Assembly (NCBI RefSeq): GCF_034347405.1
Contig: NZ_CP133778.1
Span: 5,802,501-5,866,500, forward strand
Direction of reading: 5' to 3'
Source: Pseudomonas sp. CCC3.1
GTDB taxonomy: Bacteria > Pseudomonadota > Gammaproteobacteria > Pseudomonadales > Pseudomonadaceae
DNA length: 64,000 bases
Part shown: positions 36,523 to 44,898 of the stretch, in pieces
How positions within the stretch are numbered: position 1 is the stretch's first letter
How the letters are laid out: each line of letters begins with the position of its first letter
Translations under genes and position numbers: made by a program
Notes under the pieces: model-generated
Databases searched by the model: none
The model's input: only the letters and a program-made list of their open reading frames with translations
What the model was told of the DNA's origin: nothing

Positions 36523-36653
36523 CTTATTAGTCCGGGCTTCCTGCGTGCCATCAGCCCGCGGTGGGGGACCGCACGCCTATCGATGGTCTGGAAAAGATTC
36601 TGGATAATAAAGCATGACCCGCTTGACGGCTAGCGCCGTCGGAGACCCTTGTA

Positions 36654-37679
36654 ATGCCTGACCAAGATGTACGCTTGCAACACCTGAAAGTTTGGCTTGA
36701 TGAGCAGTTGATCACCCTGTTTGAGAGGGAGGGCTGGGGCTCCGTACCCCCGGCCACATTGACTGCGGCCAGCAGTGACGCGAGTTTTCGACGCTATTTC
36801 CGTTGGGCCGGCGAAGGCCGCAGTTTTATCGTGATGGACGCTCCGCCGCCCCAGGAAAACTGCAAACCTTTCGTCGATATTGCGCAATTGCTGCGTACCA
36901 GCCTGATAAACGTGCCGAAAATTTACGCTCAAGACCTGGAGCGCGGTTTTCTTTTGCTCAATGATCTGGGTAATAAAACCTTTCTGGACGTGATCAACAG
37001 CAGCAACGCCGATGAGCTGTTCAAAGACGCCATCGAAGCCTTGCTGGCCTTTCAGCAATTGCCGATGACCGAGCCATTGCCCAGCTATGACGTGGCATTG
37101 CTGCGCCGCGAGCTTGAACTGTTCCCGGAGTGGTACGTGCGCCGTCATTTGGGCGTCGAGTTCGATGAGCAGCAATTGGCGGCCTGGCAACGGGTCAGCA
37201 CGCTGTTGATCGACAGTGCGTTGGCGCAGCCCCAAGTGTTGGTGCACCGCGACTTTATGCCGCGCAACTTGATGCTCAGCATTCCGAACCCCGGCGTGCT
37301 CGATTTTCAGGATGCCGTGTATGGCCCGGTGACCTATGACATCACCTGCCTGTTCAAGGACGCGTTTCTCAGTTGGCCCGAAGAGCGCGTGCGCGCCTGG
37401 CTGGAAGACTACTGGAAGCTGGCCTTGCCGCTGGGCATCCCGGTGGGCGCCGATTTTGAAGAGTTCTTGCGGGCCAGTGATTTGATGGGCGTGCAACGTC
37501 ACTTGAAAGTCATCGGCATTTTTGCCCGGATCTGCCACCGCGACGGTAAACCACGTTACCTGGCCGATGTGCCGCGCTTCTTCTCTTATATAGAAGCGGT
37601 GTTGGCCCGACGTCCTGAATTGGCGGAGTTGGGTGAGTTGTTTGCCTGCCTGCGTCTGTCTGCCGAGGCCAATGCATGA
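36654..37679 (+). CDS. amgK: N-acetylmuramate/N-acetylglucosamine kinase AmgK
   Basis: Aminoglycoside-phosphotransferase-fold kinase of 341 residues, with the catalytic loop VLVHRDFMPRNLM and the metal-binding GVLDFQDAVYGP. In pseudomonads AmgK phosphorylates MurNAc at C1 in the recycling route that bypasses de novo UDP-MurNAc synthesis and gives intrinsic fosfomycin tolerance. It overlaps murU by 4 bases, and that pairing makes the assignment secure. Confidence 0.96.
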   Translation: MPDQDVRLQHLKVWLDEQLITLFEREGWGSVPPATLTAASSDASFRRYFRWAGEGRSFIVMDAPPPQENCKPFVDIAQLLRTSLINVPKIYAQDLERGFLLLNDLGNKTFLDVINSSNADELFKDAIEALLAFQQLPMTEPLPSYDVALLRRELELFPEWYVRRHLGVEFDEQQLAAWQRVSTLLIDSALAQPQVLVHRDFMPRNLMLSIPNPGVLDFQDAVYGPVTYDITCLFKDAFLSWPEERVRAWLEDYWKLALPLGIPVGADFEEFLRASDLMGVQRHLKVIGIFARICHRDGKPRYLADVPRFFSYIEAVLARRPELAELGELFACLRLSAEANA

Positions 37680-38347
37680 AAGCCATGATTCTGGCGGCGG
37701 GTAAAGGCGAACGCTTGCGTCCGTTAACCCTGCACACGCCCAAGCCGTTGATTCGCGCGGGCGGTGTGCCGTTGATCGAGTACCACCTGCGAGCGCTGGC
37801 TGCGGCAGGTTTTACCGAAATCGTGATCAACCACGCCTGGCTCGGTCAGCAGATTGAAGACCATTTGGGCGACGGCTCACGTTTGGGTGTGAGCATTCAA
37901 TATTCGGCTGAAGGCGAGCCCCTGGAAACCGGTGGCGGAATTTTTAAAGCATTGCCGCTGCTGGGCGATAACCCGTTTGTCGTGGTCAATGGTGACATCT
38001 GGACCGACTACGACTTTGCCCGCTTGCGCCAACCGCTGGCGGGCCTGGCGCATCTGGTGCTGGTGGATAACCCGGCGCACCACACAGGCGGTGACTTTTA
38101 CCTCAAGGGCACCCAGGTACTGGATGCTGTGCCGGGTGTCGAGACGCTGACCTACAGCGGAATTGCCGTCTTGAGCCCCGCGCTGTTCCACGGCGCGCAA
38201 GCCGGGGCGTTCAGGCTAGCGCCACTGCTGCGTAACGCCATGGCTGCTGGGGCCGTGACGGGGGAGCAGTTACAGGGGCATTGGGTGGATGTCGGCACAC
38301 ATGAACGCTTGGCTGAGGTCGAATTGTTGATACAGGGTAAAGACTAA
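37676..38347 (+). CDS. murU: N-acetylmuramate alpha-1-phosphate uridylyltransferase MurU
   Basis: Nucleotidyltransferase of 223 residues with the signature MILAAGKGERLRPLT and LVVNGDIWTDYDF-type metal site. It converts MurNAc-1-phosphate, made by AmgK, to UDP-MurNAc. One base separates it from djlA. Confidence 0.96.
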   Translation: MKAMILAAGKGERLRPLTLHTPKPLIRAGGVPLIEYHLRALAAAGFTEIVINHAWLGQQIEDHLGDGSRLGVSIQYSAEGEPLETGGGIFKALPLLGDNPFVVVNGDIWTDYDFARLRQPLAGLAHLVLVDNPAHHTGGDFYLKGTQVLDAVPGVETLTYSGIAVLSPALFHGAQAGAFRLAPLLRNAMAAGAVTGEQLQGHWVDVGTHERLAEVELLIQGKD

Positions 38348-38348
38348 G

Positions 38349-39116
38349 ATGCTGTGGCCAGGGACTCTGATCGGAGCCGGGGCTGGCTTTTTGATCGCCA
38401 GCATTCCGGGGGCCATGTTGGGTGCCTTATTGGGACAGGCCCTTGATCGGCGCCTGCAACTGCACAGTTGGGCGCACCTGCGTGAGCGTTTGGGTGGCCG
38501 CGCGACGCTGCGTAACGATGAGTTGTTGTTTGTGCTGCTCGGTCGGCTGGCCAAGAGCGGTGGGCGGGTCGTTGAGAGACATATCGAACAGGCGCGTCAG
38601 GAAATGCGTCAGCTCGACATGAGCGCTGCCGCACAGCAGCGGGCCATTGCGGCGTTCAATCGCGGCAAGTCAGGGCGTGATTCGTTGCGCGGGTATCTCG
38701 GGCGCCTCAAAACGCAGCCGCATGCGGCAGAAGGTGTGTTGCGTGCCTGTTGGCGAATGATGGTGGCGGATGGCCGAGTCGACCCCAAAGAACGCGAGTT
38801 GATCGTGTTGTGGGGGCGATGGCTGGGCTGGACGCCGCAACAGGTGCAGGCGCTCGGTGCCGATTATGAACCGCAGAAAAAACCGCTGGCGACTCGCGGC
38901 GGTACGTATCAGCAGTCGTTGGCTTTGCTCGGTGTGACGGCCAGTTCAGACCCGGAGCAGATCAAACGGGCGTATCGACGTTTGCTCAGCCGTCATCACC
39001 CAGACAAGGTTGCTGGCACCGGAGCCAGCCCGGCTCAGGTGCGTGAGGCCACGGAAAAAACCCGTGAGTTGCACCATGCCTATGCGCTGATTCGTGAGCA
39101 GCGCGGATTCCGCTAA
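38349..39116 (+). CDS. djlA: DjlA-type co-chaperone (membrane anchor, TerB, J domain)
   Basis: A 255-residue protein with an N-terminal Gly-rich transmembrane helix (LIGAGAGFLIASIPGAML), a central TerB-like domain (GVLRACWRMMVADGRVDPKE) and a C-terminal J domain with the HPD motif in SRHHPDKVAG. It should stimulate DnaK from the inner membrane. Last gene of the amgK-murU-djlA unit. Confidence 0.93.
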   Translation: MLWPGTLIGAGAGFLIASIPGAMLGALLGQALDRRLQLHSWAHLRERLGGRATLRNDELLFVLLGRLAKSGGRVVERHIEQARQEMRQLDMSAAAQQRAIAAFNRGKSGRDSLRGYLGRLKTQPHAAEGVLRACWRMMVADGRVDPKERELIVLWGRWLGWTPQQVQALGADYEPQKKPLATRGGTYQQSLALLGVTASSDPEQIKRAYRRLLSRHHPDKVAGTGASPAQVREATEKTRELHHAYALIREQRGFR

Positions 39117-39140
39117 GGACTGCAATGCTGTTCACTTAAA

Positions 39141-39228
39141 TGTGGGAGCGGGCTTGCCCGCGATGGTATCGACGCGATTTAACAGAAAAACCGCATCGCC
39201 TGCATCGCTGGCAAGCCAGGCTCCCACA
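39141..39228. repeat. 88-bp inverted repeat element (TGTGGGAGC family), copy 1
   Basis: Starts TGTGGGAGCGGGCTTGCC and ends CAAGCCAGGCTCCCACA, with the internal GATGGTATCGACGCG and TTTAACAGAAAAACCGCAT. It lies between the convergent djlA and DUF3530 genes. A second copy of identical length is at 54436-54523. Confidence 0.9.
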
Positions 39229-39248
39229 GAGGCAGAAATCGCTTAAAT

Positions 39249-40259
39249 CTAAGGACTGGGCTTATCCACAGGCTGCGGACTGAGCCAGCCGCGCACCCTG
39301 CGAAATAACTGTTCCTGTTCGCCTTCACGATTGCCCGGAGTGGCGAGCAATTCCAATTGTTTGAAATTTGAGCGGTTCATCCGTTTGCTGGCTTGCAGCC
39401 GTTGCAAGGCGGCCTTGCGCATGAGTGGCTTGTCTTTATAGAACACATCCAGCAATGCAACCGAGAGTGCAAGCGTGAGCTGGTTCAAATCAGGTTGCAC
39501 GTGGGCGGGTGTCTGCGCGGACACCAGGATGAGTTTTTGCACCTGCGTCGGGTGTTTTTCGTTCAGGTAGCGTGTCGCCCAATAACCCCCTGTGCCGTGG
39601 CCGAGCAACACAATGCTGCGCATGTGCTGTTGTTGGGCGAAGGCCAGCGCGGCGTCGATTCGGGCGAAAATACGTTCAGCATCGGCTTTGGTCATCGCTT
39701 CAACAGCTTCGTCCGATTGCGCTTCTGCATCAGGATTTTCAGTCCCGATACTGGCCGCCTGTTCGATGGGTTTGGCTGTGGTGCTGGCGTCTTTGCTGCT
39801 ACTGTTCGGCGCGGGCGCTGTAGGAATAGTTTCTGGCTCGACCACGCGTGCCTGGCTGGCGTCGTTGCGCATGTCCGGCAGACTCAGGCTCAGGCTGGCC
39901 CAGTGGGTATCCGGCAGCTTGTTGCGCAAAGGGCCGACGGTCAGTGGCCAGTCTGCGGTTTCGCCCGCGCCCGGGACGATGATCACGACCCCGTTGGGGT
40001 CGCTGCTATTAGCGGGTTTCCAGAGGGCCAGAAAGGTGTCTTCGCCAGCCTGAAGTTGTTGCTGCTCATCGGCCGGGAGTTGGCGTTCAAGAGCGGCCGC
40101 GTCTTCCTGGCTGCGCTCGGGCAGTGGTTGACGGGCCTCTGATTGATGTACATCTGGCGCAGATTCGGCGGATTTGCTCACCGGTGCCGGGTCGGCCGCC
40201 AGCACCGGCAAAGCCGATGACAGGCACAGCGCTGCAAGCGCCAGGCGCAAAGAAGACAT
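39249..40259 (-). CDS. DUF3530 family protein, alpha/beta-hydrolase-like without nucleophile Ser
   Basis: A 336-residue protein with a signal peptide (cleavage near LAADP, residue 21), a Gln/Glu-rich stretch and a hydrolase-like core (VVIIVPGAGETADWP, then SIVLLGHGTGGYWATRYL). The nucleophile elbow reads G-H-G-T-G at 220-224, so glycine stands where GxSxG hydrolases have serine. A low-complexity Pro/Ser/Thr/Glu linker occupies about residues 140-190. Periplasmic; function unknown. Its equivalent sits upstream of agtSR in P. aeruginosa. Confidence 0.85.
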   Translation of the reverse strand: MSSLRLALAALCLSSALPVLAADPAPVSKSAESAPDVHQSEARQPLPERSQEDAAALERQLPADEQQQLQAGEDTFLALWKPANSSDPNGVVIIVPGAGETADWPLTVGPLRNKLPDTHWASLSLSLPDMRNDASQARVVEPETIPTAPAPNSSSKDASTTAKPIEQAASIGTENPDAEAQSDEAVEAMTKADAERIFARIDAALAFAQQQHMRSIVLLGHGTGGYWATRYLNEKHPTQVQKLILVSAQTPAHVQPDLNQLTLALSVALLDVFYKDKPLMRKAALQRLQASKRMNRSNFKQLELLATPGNREGEQEQLFRRVRGWLSPQPVDKPSP

Positions 40260-40313
40260 AAGTGGTTCCAGGCCAGAAGTAATCCCGGCAGCCTAATGGG
40301 TGTGAGTGTTCAG

Positions 40314-42704
40314 ATGAAGCGTTTTTACTCTCTGTTGGTTATCGGCTGGTTGTGGCTGCCCTTGATGGCCCATGCGGCCTCCATCCCGGCTGCGCAGCTC
40401 AGTGCCGAACAACAGCAGTGGCTGGCGCAGCACAAAGCGCTGCGGGTCGGGCTGGTTTTACAGGTGCCCTATGCCAAATTTGATCAGCGCTTGCAGCAGT
40501 TGTCCGGGGCCAATGTGGAGCTCATGAAGTGGCTGGCGCAGAGCCTGGACATTGAGCTGACGTGGCGCAACTACCCTGATCTCGAGCAACTGGAGCGAGC
40601 GGCCCGTAACGGGGAAATCGACCTGGCGCCGGGGCTGACGCAAACCCCGGCCGGGCTGCGGCTGTGGCAATTCTCCGATCCGTACATGCGGGTTGCGCAG
40701 TTGGTCGTGGGTGAGCGTAACGGCGCAGGCTCGGTGGATCTTGAGCGTATCGACAGCAATACCCGGGTCGCCGTGCGCATGCCCAGCGCCACAGCCGACT
40801 TTCTTCGCTCCAGTTATCCGGGACTCAATTTGCAGGGCGTGCCCCTTGAACGCCAGGCCTTGCAGCTGTTGCTTAGCCAGCAAGCGACCTACGCCGTCAT
40901 TGATGAGGCGCAGCTCGCGCGTCTTTCCGCAGAACCCGAATTCGTCGGTCTGACCGTGGTCGGGGACATTGGTTTTCCGCAATTGCTGCGGGTGGCCACG
41001 CGCCGTGACTGGCCGCAGTTGGCCGGTATTGTTGAGCGCGGGCTGCATGCCATTCCGGCGCGGGACATGGAGCAGTTGCACACCCGCTGGTTGCAACCCA
41101 AATACCCCCACGCCGGGCAGTCGCCCGGTTTTTGGCAGAATCTGTGTTTGCTGATCGGCGCACTGTTGCTGGCCAGCATGGCCATTGTGGCGTGGCAGCG
41201 TCGTCATCAAAGCGCTCTGGAGCAGGCGCTGCTCAAGGCGCGCGAAGACCTCGCGGCAGGTACTGCCAGCGCCGAAGCGTTGCGCTTGACCCAGTTTTCG
41301 ATTGACCAAAGCCCGGTGGGCATTTTATGGGTCAACTGGGACAGCCACGTGCGCTACGCCAACCAGGCCGCTGAAGCCATGTTGGGCTACCCGGCTGGCG
41401 CGGTGCTGGATCGGCCGTTGGGCGATTTCAAACCGGGCCTGAACATGGACAGCTGGTTGAACCTGTGGCGCCGCGCGCGCGGCAACGAGGAGGGTGCGCA
41501 ACGTATCGAAACCCATTGTGTTCGGGCCGATGGCAGCGAGTTTCCGGCAGACGTGACCTTGAGTTTCCTGCGCTTTAAACAGGCCGAATACCTGGTGGTG
41601 TACCTCAATGACATCACTGAGCGGCGTCTGGTGCAGGCTGCTCTGCAAGAAAGCGACGCCCGTTTGCAAGGCATTGCGGCCAACGTTCCGGGGCTGGTTT
41701 TCCGATTGGAGCGGTCCTTGCTGACTGGCGATCTGGACTTTCCTTACATCAGTGAAGGCAGCGAGAAGCTGGTGGGGTTCTCCCCGGCAACCCTGCGTCA
41801 TCGTGACGTTGGCTTACGCAGTCTCGTGCACCCGGATGACAAGGCGGATTACCATCGCGTGCAGGACATCGCCTTGGAAAGCGACAGCGACTGGTCGTGG
41901 CAAGGGCGGATTTTGACCCGTGAAGGCCAACAGCGTTGGGCCGAGATCAAAGCCATCACCCGGCGTCTTGAAGATGGCACGGTGGTGTGGGACGGCATCG
42001 TCTGGGACATCAGTGAGAGCAAACGCATTGAATTGGAGCTGGACAGTTCTCGCGGGCAGTTGCGCGAATTGTCGGCTCATCTGGAGAGCGTGCGTGAAGA
42101 AGAAAAGGCGCGAATAGCGCGTGAGGTACACGACGAACTGGGACAGATGCTGACCGTGCTCAAACTCGAAACCTCGATGTGCGAGCTGGCCTATGCCGAG
42201 CTGGATCCGGGGTTGCGCGAGCGGCTCAACAGCATGAAAAAACTCATCGCGCAGCTGTTCCAGCTCGTGCGCGACGTGGCCACGGCCTTGCGGCCACCGA
42301 TTCTGGATGCGGGTATCAGTTCGGCGATCGAATGGCAGGCCCACCGTTTTGAGGCACGTTCCAACATTCCGTGTCTGGTGCAGGTGCCGGAAAGTTTGCC
42401 CCCGTTGAGTGCGGCCAAGGAAGTCGGGCTGTTCAGAATTTTGCAGGAAGCCCTGACCAATGTGATGCGTCATGCTCACGCGCAAACCGTCGAAGTGACC
42501 TTGAGTGTGGAGGGCCGTGAACTGTGCCTGAGCATCAGCGATGATGGCCGGGGATTTGTGCCGACGACCGGGCGAGCCACCTCCTTTGGTCTGGTCGGCA
42601 TGCGTGAGCGTGTCTTGATGCTCGGTGGTACGTTGGCGTTGCACAGCGAACCGGGTGAGGGCACCACGCTGACGGTGCGCGTGCCATTAATCCAACGTCT
42701 TTAG
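40314..42704 (+). CDS. agtS: sensor histidine kinase AgtS (periplasmic SBP domain, PAS, HisKA_3)
   Basis: About 796 residues: signal peptide, a periplasmic solute-binding family 3 domain (about 25-265), a transmembrane helix near 280-300 (LCLLIGALLLASMAIVAW), two PAS domains, and a HisKA_3/HATPase core with the phospho-accepting His in REVHDELGQM (residue 606) and the ATP site DDGRGFVP. In P. aeruginosa the orthologous AgtS-AgtR pair controls uptake of 4-aminobutyrate and 5-aminovalerate. The frame is open to 40296; the MKRFYSLLVI start gives a normal signal peptide. Confidence 0.9.
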   Translation: MKRFYSLLVIGWLWLPLMAHAASIPAAQLSAEQQQWLAQHKALRVGLVLQVPYAKFDQRLQQLSGANVELMKWLAQSLDIELTWRNYPDLEQLERAARNGEIDLAPGLTQTPAGLRLWQFSDPYMRVAQLVVGERNGAGSVDLERIDSNTRVAVRMPSATADFLRSSYPGLNLQGVPLERQALQLLLSQQATYAVIDEAQLARLSAEPEFVGLTVVGDIGFPQLLRVATRRDWPQLAGIVERGLHAIPARDMEQLHTRWLQPKYPHAGQSPGFWQNLCLLIGALLLASMAIVAWQRRHQSALEQALLKAREDLAAGTASAEALRLTQFSIDQSPVGILWVNWDSHVRYANQAAEAMLGYPAGAVLDRPLGDFKPGLNMDSWLNLWRRARGNEEGAQRIETHCVRADGSEFPADVTLSFLRFKQAEYLVVYLNDITERRLVQAALQESDARLQGIAANVPGLVFRLERSLLTGDLDFPYISEGSEKLVGFSPATLRHRDVGLRSLVHPDDKADYHRVQDIALESDSDWSWQGRILTREGQQRWAEIKAITRRLEDGTVVWDGIVWDISESKRIELELDSSRGQLRELSAHLESVREEEKARIAREVHDELGQMLTVLKLETSMCELAYAELDPGLRERLNSMKKLIAQLFQLVRDVATALRPPILDAGISSAIEWQAHRFEARSNIPCLVQVPESLPPLSAAKEVGLFRILQEALTNVMRHAHAQTVEVTLSVEGRELCLSISDDGRGFVPTTGRATSFGLVGMRERVLMLGGTLALHSEPGEGTTLTVRVPLIQRL

Positions 42705-42717
42705 AAAGGAAATAGCC

Positions 42718-43347
42718 GTGATTCGTGTACTGGTAGCGGAAGATCACACCATCGTGCGTGAGGGCATCAAGCAGTTGATTGGCCTGGCCAAAGACCTGTT
42801 AGTGGTGGGCGAGGCGAGCAATGGCGAGCAACTGTTGGAAACCTTGCGCCATGTGCCGTGCGAAGTGGTGCTGCTGGATATTTCCATGCCCGGGGTTAAC
42901 GGGCTGGAGGCTATCCCGAGGATTCGCGCCTTGAACAACCCGCCGGCTATTTTGGTGTTGTCGATGCATGACGAGGCGCAAATGGCGGCCCGCGCCTTGA
43001 AGTTCGGGGCGGCGGGGTATGCGACCAAGGACAGCGATCCGGCGTTGTTGCTGACGGCGATTCGCAAGGTAGCGGCGGGTGGGCGATACATCGACCCGGA
43101 GCTGGCTGACCGCATGGTGTTTGAGGTTGGATTGACCGATGAGCGGCCGTTGCACGCGTTGCTGTCCGAGCGGGAGTTTTCAGTGTTTGAGCGCTTGGCT
43201 CAGGGGGCTAACGTTAACGACATTGCTCAGCAACTGGCGTTGAGCAGCAAAACCATCAGCACCCATAAAGCGCGGCTGATGCAAAAGCTCAACATCACCT
43301 CGCTGGCTGAACTGGTGAAATACGCGATGGAACATAAACTGCTGTAG
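42718..43347 (+). CDS. agtR: response regulator AgtR (NarL/FixJ type)
   Basis: A 209-residue regulator: receiver domain with the phosphorylated Asp54 in LLDISMPG and Lys in ATKDSD, and a C-terminal LuxR-type helix-turn-helix (NVNDIAQQLALSSKTISTHKARLMQKL). The start is GTG with AAAGGAAA before it, 13 bases after agtS. It is expected to activate agtABCD downstream. Confidence 0.9.
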   Translation: MIRVLVAEDHTIVREGIKQLIGLAKDLLVVGEASNGEQLLETLRHVPCEVVLLDISMPGVNGLEAIPRIRALNNPPAILVLSMHDEAQMAARALKFGAAGYATKDSDPALLLTAIRKVAAGGRYIDPELADRMVFEVGLTDERPLHALLSEREFSVFERLAQGANVNDIAQQLALSSKTISTHKARLMQKLNITSLAELVKYAMEHKLL

Positions 43348-43356
43348 GGCGAATCC

Positions 43357-43495
43357 GTAGCAGTTGCCGAAGGCTACGTCCGGCGACGCAGTCGTCGTAA
43401 AGCCGGCCGCCTCGGTCTTTGAGAAAAGCCCAGTGCTTTGGCTTTACGATCACCTCGCAATCGGACGTAGCCTCGCAAAACTCGGCAACTGCTAC
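43357..43495. repeat. REPIN, copy B (left arm shortened)
   Basis: Same family as the elements at 22297 and 48644. The left arm reads GTAGCAGTTGCCGAAGGCTA and has lost about 10 bases that the right arm still carries (TGCGAGG next to CTCGGCAACTGCTAC reversed). Total 139 bases. It sits between agtR and the agt transporter genes. Confidence 0.88.
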
Positions 43496-43608
43496 GGGAT
43501 TTGGGTCTGTCTCAGCAAGCGACACCTATCTATTTGCGACAGTTTTATGACGCGTCTTTGCGTGGATGCGGGCCGGCCTTAAAGGCAGCGTTCTAATCGC
43601 GACATCGC

Positions 43609-43626
43609 TGTAGGGCGATCCCTACA
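43609..43626. promoter_or_regulatory. 18-bp palindrome upstream of agtA
   Basis: TGTAGGG-CGAT-CCCTACA, a perfect inverted repeat with a 4-base centre, about 110 bases before the agtA start. A partial copy (CTGTAGGGCGAATCC) lies at 43342, at the agtR stop. It could be a regulator site for the transporter operon or a small hairpin. The remainder of the 43496-43733 gap shows nothing else I can support. Confidence 0.4.
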
Positions 43627-43733
43627 AGAAGCTGTCCAACCTGCTGATGCAAATCTCTCCTGCGCCCCGATTTCTGCGGGCTGGCGGCACCTTTAGTCTT
43701 GGACCACAGCAGTCCAACACAGAAGGTGCGGTT

Positions 43734-44858
43734 ATGAGTGAGGTCGGTGCAAGCGCTGGGGCGAGTGAGGTATTGGTCAGCTTCCGTGGCGTGCAAAAGA
43801 GCTATGACGGCGAAAACCTGATCGTCAAAGATCTCAACCTGGATATTCGCAAAGGCGAGTTCCTGACCTTGCTCGGGCCGTCCGGTTCGGGCAAAACCAC
43901 CAGTCTGATGATGCTGGCCGGCTTTGAAACGCCGACCGCTGGCGAGATTTTGTTGGCCGGGCGCGCCATCAATAACGTGCCGCCGCACAAGCGTGACATC
44001 GGCATGGTGTTCCAGAACTACGCGCTGTTCCCGCACATGACAGTGGCTGAAAACCTCGGATTTCCGCTGTCGGTGCGCGGCCTCAATCGCACTGATATCA
44101 GCGAGCGGGTCAAGAAAGTGCTGAGCATGGTGCAGCTCGAGGCATTCGCTCAGCGTTACCCGGCGCAACTCTCGGGCGGTCAGCAGCAGCGAGTGGCCTT
44201 GGCCCGTGCATTGGTGTTTGAGCCGCAACTGGTGCTGATGGACGAGCCGCTGGGTGCGCTGGACAAACAACTGCGTGAGCACATGCAGATGGAGATCAAG
44301 CACATACACCAGCGCCTGGGTGTGACCGTGGTGTACGTGACTCACGACCAGGGCGAAGCGCTGACGATGTCTGATCGGGTGGCGGTGTTCCATCAGGGCG
44401 AAATCCAGCAAATCGCCCCGCCGCGTACCCTCTATGAAGAGCCCAGCAATACCTTTGTGGCCAACTTCATTGGCGAGAACAACCGCCTTAATGGCCGCCT
44501 GCACAGTCAGGACGGTGAGCGCTGCGTGGTTGAGCTGAGCCGCGGCGAGAAGGTTCAGGCGCTGGCAGTGAATGTCGGGCGCACGGGTGATCCGGTGACG
44601 CTGTCGATCCGACCTGAGCGCATCAGCCTCAAGGGCTCCAGCGAGTCGTGCGCGAACCGTTTCACAGGACGGGTCGAGGAATTTATCTACCTGGGCGACC
44701 ACGTCCGGGTACGCCTGGAAGTGTGCGGCAAGAACGATTTCTTCGTGAAACAGCCGATTGCCGAGCTGGACCCCGCCCTGGCCGTCGGTGACGTCGTGCC
44801 GCTGGGCTGGCAAGTCGAACATGTACGTGCGCTTGACCCTCTCTTAGAGGCGAATTGA
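43734..44858 (+). CDS. agtA: ABC transporter ATP-binding protein AgtA (4-aminobutyrate/5-aminovalerate uptake)
   Basis: A PotA-like ATPase of 374 residues: Walker A GPSGSGKTT, Q-loop MVFQNYALFPHMT, signature LSGGQQQRVALARAL, Walker B LVLMDEPLGALD, and a C-terminal TOBE domain. The frame is open upstream to 43647, but MSEVGASAG at 43734 has AAGGTG at the right distance. First gene of a four-gene uptake operon whose order (ATPase, binding protein, two permeases, then rpe) matches agtABCD of P. aeruginosa. A polyamine substrate remains possible on sequence alone. Confidence 0.88.
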   Translation: MSEVGASAGASEVLVSFRGVQKSYDGENLIVKDLNLDIRKGEFLTLLGPSGSGKTTSLMMLAGFETPTAGEILLAGRAINNVPPHKRDIGMVFQNYALFPHMTVAENLGFPLSVRGLNRTDISERVKKVLSMVQLEAFAQRYPAQLSGGQQQRVALARALVFEPQLVLMDEPLGALDKQLREHMQMEIKHIHQRLGVTVVYVTHDQGEALTMSDRVAVFHQGEIQQIAPPRTLYEEPSNTFVANFIGENNRLNGRLHSQDGERCVVELSRGEKVQALAVNVGRTGDPVTLSIRPERISLKGSSESCANRFTGRVEEFIYLGDHVRVRLEVCGKNDFFVKQPIAELDPALAVGDVVPLGWQVEHVRALDPLLEAN

Positions 44859-44898
44859 TCGCCCCGGCTTCACCAACCCTGCACAGTGGAGAACAACA

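Noticed and set aside
43496..43733. Sigma-54 promoter for agtABCD
   Set aside because: No TGGCAC-N5-TTGC match with correct GG/GC spacing was found.
43593..44822. A 409-codon open frame opposite agtA
   Set aside because: Shadow of an ABC ATPase with all motifs intact on the other strand.
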